A DNA stretch of 64,000 nucleotides from Buttiauxella gaviniae ATCC 51604 (GCF_001654835.1 NZ_LXEP01000029.1:62001-126000), one strand, 5' to 3'. Counted from the stretch's first letter, positions 17,434 through 27,070 are shown. The notes: a model not told the origin generated them from the sequence alone. Numbers and translations are program-made.

Positions 17434-18543
17434 ATGACCATAGTCACTTTAAGCAGACAGCATGGGCTTTTTGCCCTCAGCCTCGGTGCTATTTTTGTCC
17501 TGGCGGGGTGTGCCACTAAAAGCACGCCCTCTGTTTCGGAAACCAAAAAACCTGTTGATGTTGAAAGTGTAGTGAAGCAAAAAATCCCTGCCAGCGTGAA
17601 AGACCGCAACAGTTGGGCGAAAGATTTAGCGGTCACGTTCAAGAGCCAGAATATTGCACCTAGCGAAGAGAATATTTGCTCGGTACTGGCAGTGGCACAG
17701 CAGGAATCCAATTTGGTTGCTGACCCGGCGGTGCCAAATCTGAGCAAAATTGCCTGGAAGGAGATAGACCGTCGCGCTGAGAAAATGCATATCCCGGTTT
17801 TTCTGGTCCACACCGCGTTATTAATTAAATCGCCAAATGGGAAGAGCTACAGCGAGCGCCTGGATAATGTGAAAACAGAAGGACAACTGAGCGCGATCTT
17901 TGATGATTTTATCGACATGGTGCCAATGGGGCAGACACTTTTCGGCAATCTGAACCCGGTACACACTGGTGGGCCAATGCAAGTCAGCATTGCTTTTGCT
18001 GAGCAGCACACTTCAGGTTACCCGTGGAAGATGGAGGGCACAGTGCGCCAGGAAGTGTTCACTCTGCGTGGTGGATTATGGTTCGGTACCTATCATTTGC
18101 TGAATTACCCGGCAAATTATACTCAGCCGCTATATCGTTTTGCCGACTTCAATGCGGGATGGTATGCCAGTCGTAATGCTGCATTCCAGAGTGCGGTCAG
18201 TAAGGCTACCGGTGTGAAACTAGCGCTGGATGGAGATTTAATTCTGTACAACACCGATAAAGCAGGCAGCACTGAGCTGGCTGTAAGAAAACTGGCAGGC
18301 AAACTCGATATGAGTGAAAGCCAGATTCATCGTGCGCTGGAGAAAGGTGACAGTATAGATTTTGAGAAAACGGACTTATACCAGCAGGTTTATGCGATAG
18401 CAGAGAAAAAAACGGGCAAGAAATTGCCGCGTGAAATGTTGCCGGGTATTACGCTTGAGAGTCCGAAAATTACTCGTAATTTGACGACAGCATGGTTTGC
18501 AAAGCGGGTTGATGAGCGGCGTGCGGCGTGTATGAAATTGTAA
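17434..18543 (+). CDS. yaiW: Outer membrane lipoprotein YaiW
   Basis: This 369-residue DUF1615 lipoprotein has a signal peptide and lipobox LAGC with the lipidated Cys at residue 26. E. coli YaiW is surface-exposed and lies in the sbmA operon, where it influences sensitivity to some peptides. The sequence matches YaiW along its whole length (for example KIAWKEIDRRAEKMHIP). GGA precedes ATG 17434. Here it is separated from sbmA by the efflux operon and must have its own promoter, in the region shared with the divergent marR-like gene. Confidence 0.92.
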   Translation: MTIVTLSRQHGLFALSLGAIFVLAGCATKSTPSVSETKKPVDVESVVKQKIPASVKDRNSWAKDLAVTFKSQNIAPSEENICSVLAVAQQESNLVADPAVPNLSKIAWKEIDRRAEKMHIPVFLVHTALLIKSPNGKSYSERLDNVKTEGQLSAIFDDFIDMVPMGQTLFGNLNPVHTGGPMQVSIAFAEQHTSGYPWKMEGTVRQEVFTLRGGLWFGTYHLLNYPANYTQPLYRFADFNAGWYASRNAAFQSAVSKATGVKLALDGDLILYNTDKAGSTELAVRKLAGKLDMSESQIHRALEKGDSIDFEKTDLYQQVYAIAEKKTGKKLPREMLPGITLESPKITRNLTTAWFAKRVDERRAACMKL

Positions 18544-18552
18544 GTCAGACTG

Positions 18553-18594
18553 GTAGGGCGGCTAAGCGGGTAATGCTTTGCTTACCCGCCCTAC
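18553..18594. repeat. REP-like palindromic element after yaiW
   Basis: GTAGGGCGGCTAAGC pairs with GCTTACCCGCCCTAC with one mismatch around 12 bases. The composition is typical of enterobacterial extragenic palindromes. Confidence 0.75.
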
Positions 18595-18631
18595 GAACGA
18601 AGTTTTCGACTCTGCATTGGATAAGACACTT

Positions 18632-18958
18632 TTAAAAATGGTGGCGTTGGTAGAATTTTAGCACAAGGCTAATCAAACCGATTACCGCACATCCCGCGAG
18701 GAATGGCACCAGACCAAATACAGTGCTTACTGCGAATCCCATTTCAATGTGCGGACGCGACGCATCATTTCCCTGCGCGAGATGTTCAAGCACTCCAGGA
18801 GAGTGAACTATCAAACCCAGTATCTGCGTACCGACCCAAAAGCAGAACAAAATGAACACAGCATAAGCTAGATTACTCTGGGTAGATCCCTCTGCTTTCG
18901 TTGTTGAAATCGTGGTTATTACAGGAACAACCTGTTTCGACAAACTCATATCAGCCAT
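18632..18958 (-). CDS. yaiY: Inner membrane protein YaiY (DUF2755)
   Basis: This 108-residue protein has two predicted membrane segments, around residues 32-52 and 75-100. It matches YaiY of E. coli, of unknown function, in the region AYAVFILFCFWVGTQ and in position between yaiW and yaiZ. ATG 18958 is 5 bases after GGAGG; an adjacent GTG at 18961 is too close to the ribosome binding site. Confidence 0.85.
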   Translation of the reverse strand: MADMSLSKQVVPVITTISTTKAEGSTQSNLAYAVFILFCFWVGTQILGLIVHSPGVLEHLAQGNDASRPHIEMGFAVSTVFGLVPFLAGCAVIGLISLVLKFYQRHHF

Positions 18959-19230
18959 CACGACCTCCCATGCAACAGTAAAACGATTCAGGCTGGGGCC
19001 TGCTACTTCAATTGCGTTGAGTTTGGCAGGTCATATGGGTTGTCAATATCAGATTGTTGGTAATTTAACGGGCGGAATGCTCCTGGTTTGTGAATATATG
19101 TTTGAGATCACATATTTGTAACTTAGGTGAAATTTGCGTAACAATATTCTGTTTAGCCCGTATTAACGTGCGGTTTATCGTCACGCCCTGTGCCACAATA
19201 AGTCCTCTTTTTGCCCTGACGGATTGCACC

Positions 19231-19461
19231 ATGTCTGCGAAAACACTCTCTTTAAAAATGCGCCGTGACTGGCACTATTACGCTGTAGCGATTGGTTTGA
19301 TCTTTATTTTGAATGGTGTGATTGGCTTGCTGGGGTTTAAAACCGAAGGCTGGCAAAATTATGCTGTTGGGCTTGTGACTTGGGTAATTTGTTTCTGGCT
19401 GGCTGGGTTTATTATTCGCCGTCGTCCGGAACACGAGGATACGGAGACGGCGAAAGAGTAA
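19231..19461 (+). CDS. yaiZ: Inner membrane protein YaiZ (DUF2754)
   Basis: This 76-residue protein starts at ATG 19231. It carries the family core RRDWHYYAVAIGLIFILNGV, two membrane helices and a charged tail. Function is unknown. The upstream in-frame extension to 19090 has no homologue support. It is convergent with ddlA; only 3 bases separate the stops. Confidence 0.87.
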   Translation: MSAKTLSLKMRRDWHYYAVAIGLIFILNGVIGLLGFKTEGWQNYAVGLVTWVICFWLAGFIIRRRPEHEDTETAKE

Positions 19462-19464
19462 GGC

Positions 19465-20565
19465 TTAGGCAGTAATCGAACTCTTCAGAGCGCAATCTTG
19501 TAGGTGGCGCTCAAGAGCCAGTTCAATTAAACGGGTAATCAATGTCTGATAATCTAAACCGCTTGCCTGCCACAGTTTTGGATACATACTGATATTAGTA
19601 AAACCTGGCAGTGTGTTGATCTCATTGATAATCACTTCATTATCAGCTGTCAGGAATACGTCAACTCGCGCCATTCCGCTGCATTCCAGTGCCTGATAAG
19701 CACGTACTGCAATCTCACGGATTTTGTCGTTAATATCTTCCGGGATTGACGCAGGAACAACAACTTGCGCGCCTTTATCATCAATGTACTTGGTGTCGTA
19801 AGAGTAGAAATCACTGCTTACCACCACTTCACCACAGGTACTCGCTTGTGGCTCATCGTTACCCAATACAGCACATTCAATCTCACGGCCTTTAATGCCG
19901 GTTTCCACCACAACTTTATGGTCAAACTCGAAGGCTAACGTGACTGCCGTTTCATATTGCTCAGCGTTATTTACTTTGCTGACGCCCACGGAGGAACCCT
20001 GGTTGGCAGGTTTAATGAACAATGGCAGGCCAAGTTTTGCTTCGACTTCGGCAAAGCTGGTTTTGTTTCGGTTTGAACGGGTGAGGGTAATAAATGGGGC
20101 AACATTCATACCGGCGTCACGTAACAGACGCTTAGTGACATCTTTGTCCATGCTTACGGCTGAGCCCAACACACCGGAGCCAACGAATGGTAGGTTAGCC
20201 ATGCGCAGCATACCTTGCAAAGAGCCATCTTCGCCCAACGTTCCGTGAACAATCGGGAAAATGACATCTACAGGCGCTAAAAACGCAGCGGAGGAGGATT
20301 CAATCAGTTGGTTTTCTGTTTGACCAGGCACCACGGCAACATTTGTCCCTGAGCGATTCAGAGCGATTAATGCCGGGTTTTCTGCATTTAACAGATAGTT
20401 GGACGCATCATTGATATGCCACTGGCCTTGTTTATCAATGCCCAATAACACGACTTCAAACTTTGATTTATCAATGGCGTCGACAATATTTTTCGCCGAC
20501 TGTAATGATACTTCGTGCTCAGCTGACTTGCCCCCAAACACGATACCAACCCGCAGTTTTGCCAT
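19465..20565 (-). CDS. ddlA: D-alanine--D-alanine ligase A
   Basis: DdlA joins two D-alanines using ATP to supply the end of the peptidoglycan stem peptide, in the cytoplasm. It is 366 residues from ATG 20565 ([20 protein letters not shown]), with AAGGATGG upstream. ATP-grasp motifs [14 protein letters not shown] and the Mg-binding segment [20 protein letters not shown] are present. It sits between yaiZ and a plus-strand extensin-like gene, close to its E. coli position. The chromosomal ddlB paralogue is not in this window. Confidence 0.95.
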   Translation of the reverse strand: MAKLRVGIVFGGKSAEHEVSLQSAKNIVDAIDKSKFEVVLLGIDKQGQWHINDASNYLLNAENPALIALNRSGTNVAVVPGQTENQLIESSSAAFLAPVDVIFPIVHGTLGEDGSLQGMLRMANLPFVGSGVLGSAVSMDKDVTKRLLRDAGMNVAPFITLTRSNRNKTSFAEVEAKLGLPLFIKPANQGSSVGVSKVNNAEQYETAVTLAFEFDHKVVVETGIKGREIECAVLGNDEPQASTCGEVVVSSDFYSYDTKYIDDKGAQVVVPASIPEDINDKIREIAVRAYQALECSGMARVDVFLTADNEVIINEINTLPGFTNISMYPKLWQASGLDYQTLITRLIELALERHLQDCALKSSITA

Positions 20566-20698
20566 GCCAAAATCCATCCTTAAACAGTACAAAGGCGGAC
20601 AACATACCACGCTCATAACGAGGATTCATGTGCTTCCTGCCGCTTAAAACCGACCGGCTTCTATAATGATTATTCCGTAAACAAAATCAGGTGAAAGG

Positions 20699-21397
20699 AT
20701 GGTGAACGGAGTGAAAATTGTGATTGTTATAGCCATGATGGCCGCAGTGGGGTTCTGGCTCTATCAGCGCCTGCCTGCGCAGTACAATCCCTTTACGCCA
20801 CTATCAATTGATGATCCACCAACGCAGGTTACACGCTACAAATTGCGCCAGATGGTAAACGATCCGCAAGCTTGCCTTGCGTTGTTGCAGCAGGCGCAGG
20901 CGCGTGGACAGATAAATTTCCGCAATTCTGCGGATACCCAAGGTAATTGCCCACTAACTGGCGCAGTTAGGGTGGTGGATTTTGGCAGCGTAGGGCTTAG
21001 CAGTAGCTTTCTGGCAAGTTGCTCGCTTGCGCTAAGCAGCACGATGTTTATTCATCAACGCGCCGTTCCGCTGGCACAAGCTGAAATGGGCAGCAAGCTT
21101 ACGCGCATTAACCATCTGGGGAGTTTTGCCTGTCGAAATATCTACAATCGTGAAGGTGCGCGGCGCAGTGAGCATGCTACAGCAGATGCGCTGGATATCA
21201 GTGGTTTTAGCTTTGCCAATCAGCAACAAATTAGTGTCCTGAAAGACTGGAGAGGTAAAGGGAAGGGGCGTGAATATCTTCATGTGGTATTCGAAAACGG
21301 TTGTTCATTTTTTGGCAATACGTTGGGACCCGAATATAACGCTGCTCATGCCAATCATTTTCATATGGGAATGCGAGGCTACGGGCTTTGTCGATAA
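20699..21397 (+). CDS. Extensin-like C-terminal domain protein
   Basis: This 232-residue protein has one N-terminal membrane anchor (residues 6-21) and a periplasmic region of the bacterial extensin-like family (Pfam Extensin-like_C). Conserved features are SEHATADALDISGF and the terminal HANHFHMGM, an arrangement of His and Asp like zinc peptidoglycan peptidases of the D-Ala-D-Ala/DD-peptidase type. Conserved cysteines (FACRNIYN, ENGCSFF, GYGLC) may form disulfides. It diverges from ddlA, suggesting a cell-wall role, but its function is unproven. E. coli K-12 has no equivalent at this locus. Confidence 0.75.
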   Translation: MVNGVKIVIVIAMMAAVGFWLYQRLPAQYNPFTPLSIDDPPTQVTRYKLRQMVNDPQACLALLQQAQARGQINFRNSADTQGNCPLTGAVRVVDFGSVGLSSSFLASCSLALSSTMFIHQRAVPLAQAEMGSKLTRINHLGSFACRNIYNREGARRSEHATADALDISGFSFANQQQISVLKDWRGKGKGREYLHVVFENGCSFFGNTLGPEYNAAHANHFHMGMRGYGLCR

Positions 21398-21467
21398 AAT
21401 TAATTTGTATGATAAACTTCACATTATTCAGCTGATCTTTTTATCCCACTAATAAAGCGTGCACGGT

Positions 21468-22688
21468 ATGGAATCCTGGAAGGTCAACATTATCTCGGTG
21501 TGGTTCGGTTGTTTTTTTACCGGGCTTGCCATTAGCCAAATACTGCCGTTTTTACCGCTTTATGTAGAACAACTTGGTGTGACTTCTCACGAAGCGTTAT
21601 CTATGTGGTCGGGTCTGACCTTTAGTGTGACGTTTCTGGTGTCCGCCATTGTGTCTCCGATGTGGGGAAGCCTTGCTGACCGCAAAGGCCGAAAATTAAT
21701 GCTGCTGCGTGCTTCTCTGGGTATGGCGGTCGCTATTTTGCTACAGGCATTTGCCACTAATGTTTGGCAACTCTTTATTTTGCGCGCAGTGATGGGGTTA
21801 ACTTCTGGGTATATTCCAAATGCGATGGCGCTGGTGGCTTCCCAGGTTCCAAGAGAACGCAGTGGCTGGGCATTAAGTACACTTTCCACTGCACAAATCA
21901 GTGGTGTTATTGTTGGTCCACTTTTGGGTGGATATATGGCTGATACCCTTGGGTTGCGGATGGTCTTCTACGTCACAGCTGCATTGTTGATGGTAAGTTT
22001 TTTAGTGACGTTATTTCTGATAAAAGAAGGCGCTCGTCCCAATATTAGCAAGGCCGATCGTCTATCGGGTAAAGCCGTGTTTGCGTCATTACCTTATCCT
22101 AAATTAATGATAAGTCTGTTCGTCACCACGATGGTCATTCAACTTTGTAATGGTTCCGTCGGGCCAATACTTGCCCTTTTCATCAAGCATCTTTCCCCTG
22201 AAAGCAATAATATTGCATTCATTAGTGGTTTTATTGCTGCAGTTCCTGGGATATCAGCTCTTATTTCCGCCCCCAGATTAGGCAAGCTGGGAGACAGAAT
22301 CGGCACCGCCAGAGTATTAATGGCGACGCTAATCTTTGCAGTGATATTATTTTTTGCTATGTCGTGGGTAACATCACCGCTGCAATTGGCTGTATTGCGC
22401 TTTTTACTTGGCTTTGCAGATGGCGCGATGTTACCCGCGGTTCAAACTTTGCTTGTTAAGTATTCCAGTGACCAAGTTACAGGGAGAATTTTTGGGTATA
22501 ATCAGTCCTTTATGTATCTTGGGAACGTTGTTGGTCCGCTTATGGGGGCCGGTGTTTCCGCGATGGCGGGTTACCGTTGGGTATTTCTTGCTACCGCGTT
22601 GGTTGTATTGTTGAATGTCTGGCAGTTGGCGGTAATGTTGCGGCGTAAAAACCAACAAGATGCCCAGAGAAAACAGCTTGGGTCATAA
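21468..22688 (+). CDS. MdtG-like major facilitator transporter
   Basis: This roughly 406-residue, 12-helix drug:proton antiporter resembles E. coli MdtG (YceE), which confers fosfomycin and deoxycholate tolerance when overexpressed. MFS motif A (GSLADRKGRKLMLL) and the motif-C region (GVIVGPLLGGYMAD) are clear. The start is uncertain: ATG 21468 or GTG 21459, neither with a good ribosome binding site. In E. coli mdtG is elsewhere, next to lpxL; no gene is at this place there. It may be a diverged paralogue, so no symbol is given. Confidence 0.8.
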   Translation: MESWKVNIISVWFGCFFTGLAISQILPFLPLYVEQLGVTSHEALSMWSGLTFSVTFLVSAIVSPMWGSLADRKGRKLMLLRASLGMAVAILLQAFATNVWQLFILRAVMGLTSGYIPNAMALVASQVPRERSGWALSTLSTAQISGVIVGPLLGGYMADTLGLRMVFYVTAALLMVSFLVTLFLIKEGARPNISKADRLSGKAVFASLPYPKLMISLFVTTMVIQLCNGSVGPILALFIKHLSPESNNIAFISGFIAAVPGISALISAPRLGKLGDRIGTARVLMATLIFAVILFFAMSWVTSPLQLAVLRFLLGFADGAMLPAVQTLLVKYSSDQVTGRIFGYNQSFMYLGNVVGPLMGAGVSAMAGYRWVFLATALVVLLNVWQLAVMLRRKNQQDAQRKQLGS

Positions 22689-22915
22689 TATATTCCATTT
22701 ATCCGGAAGCTAATTTAATGCCTGCTTAAAAAATAGGCTGTCATGAGATTGTTATAGTAGTTGTCATCCATTTAAGTGTCGGAATAGTTGCCTGATGATA
22801 TTTTTTGGGCTCCGGCACATATTTAACAAGTCATATAAAAATAGTCACTGCACCCTCTAGGAAATCTGAAATCATAATGCTAACGTCATGCTTCAAATCC
22901 CTGGCGGTTAGAACT

Positions 22916-23176
22916 ATGAAAAACCTTATTTCTGAGTTACTGGCTAAACTCGCTGAAAAAGAAGAAGAGTCAAAAGAGTTTGTTGCACAGATAGAAGCCC
23001 TGGAAATAGTGATTTTCGCCATGCTCGAAAGAATGGAGGGCAGCGAACGACTAGCAATAATCACAAATATTGAAGATGCTTTAAATGAAACTCAGCCTGA
23101 TGATTCAGTGACTGCTGATGACACCACTTTGCTTAAACAATATTTATCGCGATTATTGACTCCTCCAACTATTTGA
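22916..23176 (+). CDS. iraP: Anti-adaptor protein IraP
   Basis: IraP blocks the adaptor RssB and so protects sigma S from ClpXP proteolysis during phosphate starvation. It is 86 residues from ATG 22916, the E. coli length, with the N-terminal coiled coil MKNLISELLAKLAEKEEES. The upstream in-frame codons to 22805 have no support. In E. coli iraP is induced by ppGpp on phosphate loss. It lies upstream of psiF, though phoA, which separates them in E. coli, is missing. Confidence 0.88.
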   Translation: MKNLISELLAKLAEKEEESKEFVAQIEALEIVIFAMLERMEGSERLAIITNIEDALNETQPDDSVTADDTTLLKQYLSRLLTPPTI

Positions 23177-23421
23177 TTTGATCTATTCTTGATTTCTCTT
23201 GTGGGAGTTTCACATTATTTATTTTCTTATTATTAATTAGAATAACTAAAGTCAATCAGCATCCAGCTATCTTACCTCACCTGATACATTTTAATCCCCC
23301 CCTGAAACCTGGTGCCAATGCGGCGCTTTATCGCTCCGCTTGAACAATACATGGCCTGCTGGTTCGCCATTTTCCCAACTACAGACCAAAATTAATTCAC
23401 CACAATAAAAAGGATGGTGCT

Positions 23422-23736
23422 ATGAAAACTGTGTTGATAATGGTGTTACTGGCGGGTGTTATGGGGTCGGCTGCGGCGGCAGATAAAGCGATGACGCCGC
23501 AGCAGCAACGTATGACGTCGTGTAACCAACAAGCGACCTCTCAAACTCTAAAAGGGGACGTCCGTAAAACGTATATGAGCAATTGCCTGAAAAATAGTCA
23601 GTCAGCGCCAGCAGATAAAAGTCTGACGCCGCAGCAGCAGAAAATGAAAGACTGTAATGCTGAAGCAGGCAAAAAAACATTATCCGGCGATACACGAAAA
23701 ACATTTATGAGTAATTGCCTGAAAAAACAATCCTGA
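23422..23736 (+). CDS. psiF: Phosphate starvation-inducible protein PsiF
   Basis: This 104-residue secreted protein has a signal peptide ending AAA-like near residue 19 and two PsiF repeats of about 35 residues (LTPQQQKMKDCN and MSNCLK in each), every repeat with two cysteines. Its function is unknown. In E. coli it is cotranscribed with phoA under PhoB. Here phoA is absent, AAGGATGG precedes the start, and no convincing Pho box was found in 23177-23421. Confidence 0.9.
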   Translation: MKTVLIMVLLAGVMGSAAAADKAMTPQQQRMTSCNQQATSQTLKGDVRKTYMSNCLKNSQSAPADKSLTPQQQKMKDCNAEAGKKTLSGDTRKTFMSNCLKKQS

Positions 23737-23830
23737 TAGCCTAAATGGGTGAGTCGGTTAGCTGACTCACTCATAAAATCATACTTTCCCCCCGGATTAA
23801 ACTTTCTATAATTACGGCAAATATTTCAGA

Positions 23831-24958
23831 ATGTTCCTAATTATCATGAAAGATGAATACAGTTCTGGAAGATGGCTTCCTGGGGGATTTATGGATAGCT
23901 CAACGTACCTTGATGAAGACCGGCATCGCTCGGCGCGACGATTTGCCCGACGACTTTATATCCCTCGAATCATAGGATTAGCGACCGGTTTTTTCTGTGT
24001 TTCCTCGGTGCTCGTTATGCAACCGGTGTCCGGGTGGTGGTGGTTGCTACTGGTCGCCTATAGTTTTATCTGGCCCCACTTCGCATGGCAAACTGCAGAT
24101 CGTGCATCCGATCCCGCCCGAGCTGAAATCCGTAACTTAATGGTCGATTCTTTGATGGGTGGCGTGTGGATTGCGGTGATGGGGTTGAATGCTTTGCCAT
24201 CAGCGCTAATTCTCGCAATGTTGTGTATGAACAACGTCGGTTGTGGCGGATTGAAATTGTTCCTCGGTGGCTTGGGGGTAATTGTACTGAGTTGCTTGCT
24301 GACGTTGGGTTTGTCTCAGATACCGCTCAATCTGCAAACCATGCCATCACAAGTATGGATTTGCCTGCCACTCCTGCTGATTTACCCGACTTACTTTGGC
24401 CTGGTTAGTTACCGAACTGCTCTCAAACTCTCCGAACATAAACGGCGTTTAATGCACATGAGCACTCGTGATGGCATGACGGGTGTATATAACCGCCGCC
24501 ATTGGGAGCACCTGCTACATGGTGAGTATGATAACTGCCAGCGTTACCAGCGTAGTGCCACTTTGTTACTCATTGATATTGATTACTTTAAATCAATTAA
24601 TGACTCATACGGGCACGATGTGGGGGATGAGGCTATTCTGGCGCTTACCGAGCATCTGCAACTGACTCTGCGTATTACCGATGTTATCGGGCGCTTTGGT
24701 GGGGACGAGTTTGGCGTAATTATGTCCGGCACGGCTCAAGAAAGCGCAATACAGGCGATGGCACGAGTACGGGAATATCTTGAAGAGTTTCGCATACCTC
24801 ATGCACCGCGTATTTCGGTGCGCATAAGCGTCGGAGTGGCGGAGTTTGATAAAAGTATGGTTAATTATCGCGAATGGTTAAAAGCGGCCGATGTGGCGTT
24901 ATATAAAGCCAAAAATCTGGGACGTAGCCGCACTGAGGTCGCCGATATTGCGGCTTAA
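23831..24958 (+). CDS. dgcC: Diguanylate cyclase DgcC (AdrA)
   Basis: DgcC makes cyclic di-GMP that activates cellulose synthase, normally under CsgD control in curli/cellulose biofilms. The 375-residue protein has an N-terminal MASE2 membrane domain with several helices (about residues 40-200) and a C-terminal GGDEF domain. The catalytic GGDEF is at residues 290-294 and an inhibitory I-site RITD at 281-284, so it should be active and feedback-inhibited. The start MFLIIMKDE aligns with E. coli MFPKIMNDE. It is convergent with proC across a hairpin. Confidence 0.93.
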   Translation: MFLIIMKDEYSSGRWLPGGFMDSSTYLDEDRHRSARRFARRLYIPRIIGLATGFFCVSSVLVMQPVSGWWWLLLVAYSFIWPHFAWQTADRASDPARAEIRNLMVDSLMGGVWIAVMGLNALPSALILAMLCMNNVGCGGLKLFLGGLGVIVLSCLLTLGLSQIPLNLQTMPSQVWICLPLLLIYPTYFGLVSYRTALKLSEHKRRLMHMSTRDGMTGVYNRRHWEHLLHGEYDNCQRYQRSATLLLIDIDYFKSINDSYGHDVGDEAILALTEHLQLTLRITDVIGRFGGDEFGVIMSGTAQESAIQAMARVREYLEEFRIPHAPRISVRISVGVAEFDKSMVNYREWLKAADVALYKAKNLGRSRTEVADIAA

Positions 24959-24960
24959 AA

Positions 24961-24983
24961 CCCTCTCCCATTACAGGAGAGGG
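24961..24983. terminator. Hairpin between dgcC and proC
   Basis: CCCTCTCC pairs with GGAGAGGG around 7 bases, preceded by AAAA that gives a U run on the minus strand for proC. Confidence 0.65.
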
Positions 24984-24991
24984 CAGACAAA

Positions 24992-25801
24992 TTATGATTT
25001 ACCTAAGTGCTCGGATTTGGCCATACATTTCACTACGGCTTCCATCACTGCGGCTCTGAACCCTTGCTCTTCCAGAACTTTTACCGCTTCAATCGTTGTA
25101 CCGCCCGGTGAACACACCATGTCTTTCAACTCACCAGGATGCTGGCCTGTTTCAAGAACCATTTTGGCCGAACCCATCACTGCCTGTGCTGCAAATTGAT
25201 ACGCTTGCTTGCGCGGCATTCCACCTAGCACAGCGGCATCAGCCATTGCTTCGATAAACATAAAGACATAAGCCGGTGCTGAACCACTGACACCAACGAC
25301 TGGGTGGATCATGTTTTCAGAGACGACTTCGGCAAGCCCGAAGCTGCGGAAAATATTCACAGCATCGGCAATATCTTCTGAAGTAACCAGAGCGTTTGGC
25401 GTAATTGAGGTCATGCCTGCATTCACTAATGCTGGCGTGTTAGGCATAGCGCGGATAATTTTGCGGTCATGACCTAATGCTTTAGCCAACGAATCCAGCG
25501 TAACGCCTGCGGCAATTGAAATCACCACGCTATCTTTATTCAGGCTGGAATTAACTTCACCCAGAACTTTTAGCATCACATTGGGCTTAACTGCGCCGAA
25601 AACGATATCGGCGATCTGCGCCACTTCCTGTGCACTTTGCGCCGCATTAATACCGTACTGGTCGCGCAAGGCTTCCACTTTATCGGGCGACGGTGTGTAG
25701 ACCCAGATATTACCTGGAAGTACCTGTCCACTGGCTATCAGGCCACCCAGGATGGCTTTTCCCATGTTGCCGCAACCAATAAATCCAATTTTCTTATCCA
25801 A
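24992..25801 (-). CDS. proC: Pyrroline-5-carboxylate reductase (TTG start)
   Basis: ProC reduces pyrroline-5-carboxylate to proline with NAD(P)H, the last step of the pathway begun by ProB and ProA in this window. The Rossmann motif IGFIGCGNMGKAILGG is at the N-terminus, and the C-terminal SPGGTTIEAVKVLEE helix region is present. There is no ATG where homologues start. TTG 25801, 7 bases after GGAG, gives MDKKIGFIG and exactly 269 residues, the E. coli length. An ATG at 25837 would add 12 unrelated residues. Confidence 0.93.
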   Translation of the reverse strand: MDKKIGFIGCGNMGKAILGGLIASGQVLPGNIWVYTPSPDKVEALRDQYGINAAQSAQEVAQIADIVFGAVKPNVMLKVLGEVNSSLNKDSVVISIAAGVTLDSLAKALGHDRKIIRAMPNTPALVNAGMTSITPNALVTSEDIADAVNIFRSFGLAEVVSENMIHPVVGVSGSAPAYVFMFIEAMADAAVLGGMPRKQAYQFAAQAVMGSAKMVLETGQHPGELKDMVCSPGGTTIEAVKVLEEQGFRAAVMEAVVKCMAKSEHLGKS

Positions 25802-25960
25802 AGTCTCACTCCATCTTTTGAGTTGTGTGATGAGCATAGCTTACCGTGCTTTCAGGCGCTCACGCTACGTCCAGGCGAAACAGCAAGCAAAGATAAAGTT
25901 GGCGATTGACGGAAAAGCACGGCAAGATCGTCCCATTCCCACTGACAACCAGGAGTCGTC

Positions 25961-26422
25961 ATGCAAATTTGGGTGGATGCCGATGCGTGTCCAAAAGTCA
26001 TAAAAGAAGTTCTGTTTCGTGCGGCTGAGCGTGCGCAAATTGTGGTAACTCTGGTAGCCAATCAGGGGCTGAAAACTCCACCTTCACGCTATATTCGAAC
26101 CCTGCAAGTAGCGACGGGTTTTGATGTGGCTGACAACGAAATTGTGCGCCGCTGTGAAAAAGGTGACTTAGTGGTCACGGCTGATATACCGCTCGCAGCG
26201 GATGTGCTGGAAAAGGGGGCGATTGCGTTAAATCCTCGCGGTGAGCTTTACACACCTGCTACCATCCGTGAGCGCCTGACGATGCGCGATTTTATGGATA
26301 CATTAAGAGCCAGTGGAGTGCAAACCGGTGGGCCTGATAGTCTTAATCAGCGCGACCGCCAGATGTTTGCCAATGAACTGGAAAAATGGCTGCTTGCCGC
26401 TGGACGTTCAAAAAGCGCTTAA
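25961..26422 (+). CDS. yaiI: UPF0178 protein YaiI (DUF188)
   Basis: This 153-residue cytoplasmic protein matches YaiI/YqxD, with [18 protein letters not shown] at the start and the [15 protein letters not shown] region. The acidic residues suggest a PIN-like nuclease fold, but function is unknown. AGGAG precedes ATG 25961. It lies between proC and aroL as in E. coli. Confidence 0.9.
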   Translation: MQIWVDADACPKVIKEVLFRAAERAQIVVTLVANQGLKTPPSRYIRTLQVATGFDVADNEIVRRCEKGDLVVTADIPLAADVLEKGAIALNPRGELYTPATIRERLTMRDFMDTLRASGVQTGGPDSLNQRDRQMFANELEKWLLAAGRSKSA

Positions 26423-26444
26423 TACCGATGTAATTCTATTCCAC

Positions 26445-26462
26445 GTACTAGCTTGCTGGTAT
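26445..26462 (+). promoter_or_regulatory. TrpR operator upstream of aroL
   Basis: GTACTAGCTTGCTGGTAT closely matches the TrpR consensus GTACTAGTTAACTAGTAC and overlaps a -10-like TATGAT. E. coli aroL has a TrpR site in the same position, together with TyrR boxes that I could not place confidently here. Confidence 0.75.
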
Positions 26463-26501
26463 GATGACAACCTTTGGCGGACTTCTAAGGATTAGCCACC
26501 G

Positions 26502-27026
26502 ATGACTCAACCCATTTATTTAGTCGGCGCGCGAGGTTGTGGCAAAACAACCGTCGGTGTTGCATTAGCGCAGGCATTGGGCTGTAACTTTGTCGATACC
26601 GACCACTACCTTTTAGAAAGCACCAATATGAGTGTTGCCGATATTGTGGCGCAAGAAGGATGGGAAGGTTTTCGCCGCCGCGAGTCGGGCGCACTGCAAA
26701 GTGTCACGGCTCCAGGGACGGTTATCGCCACTGGTGGCGGTATGGTTCTTGCTGAAAGTAACCGGCAGTTTATGCGCGAGCATGGCGTGGTTATCTACCT
26801 GCGCGCACCGGCGCAAATTCTGGCTTCACGTTTAGAAGCCTTCCCGGAAGAAGGCCAACGCCCAACCCTGACAGGGCGGCCGATCACCGATGAAATCGTT
26901 GAAGTTCTTGCCGCACGGGAAGCGTTATACAACCAGGCTGCACACCATGTCGTTGATGCGACTCGCCCTCCGGCTGAAATTGTCGAGGCAATACTAACGG
27001 CTCTGCGTACGGCTCGCGCCAGCTGA
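26502..27026 (+). CDS. aroL: Shikimate kinase II
   Basis: AroL phosphorylates shikimate with ATP in the common aromatic pathway. It is 174 residues long, with Walker A GARGCGKT at residues 9-16, a shikimate-binding D34-like VDTDHYL segment, and GGGMV near residue 80. It is the regulated isoenzyme (AroK is elsewhere); the TrpR site supports that. yaiA and aroM follow in the same direction as in E. coli. Confidence 0.95.
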   Translation: MTQPIYLVGARGCGKTTVGVALAQALGCNFVDTDHYLLESTNMSVADIVAQEGWEGFRRRESGALQSVTAPGTVIATGGGMVLAESNRQFMREHGVVIYLRAPAQILASRLEAFPEEGQRPTLTGRPITDEIVEVLAAREALYNQAAHHVVDATRPPAEIVEAILTALRTARAS

Positions 27027-27070
27027 TTCCTGGCTATACTTAACGCTCATTCATCACCAAAGGAAGAGCG

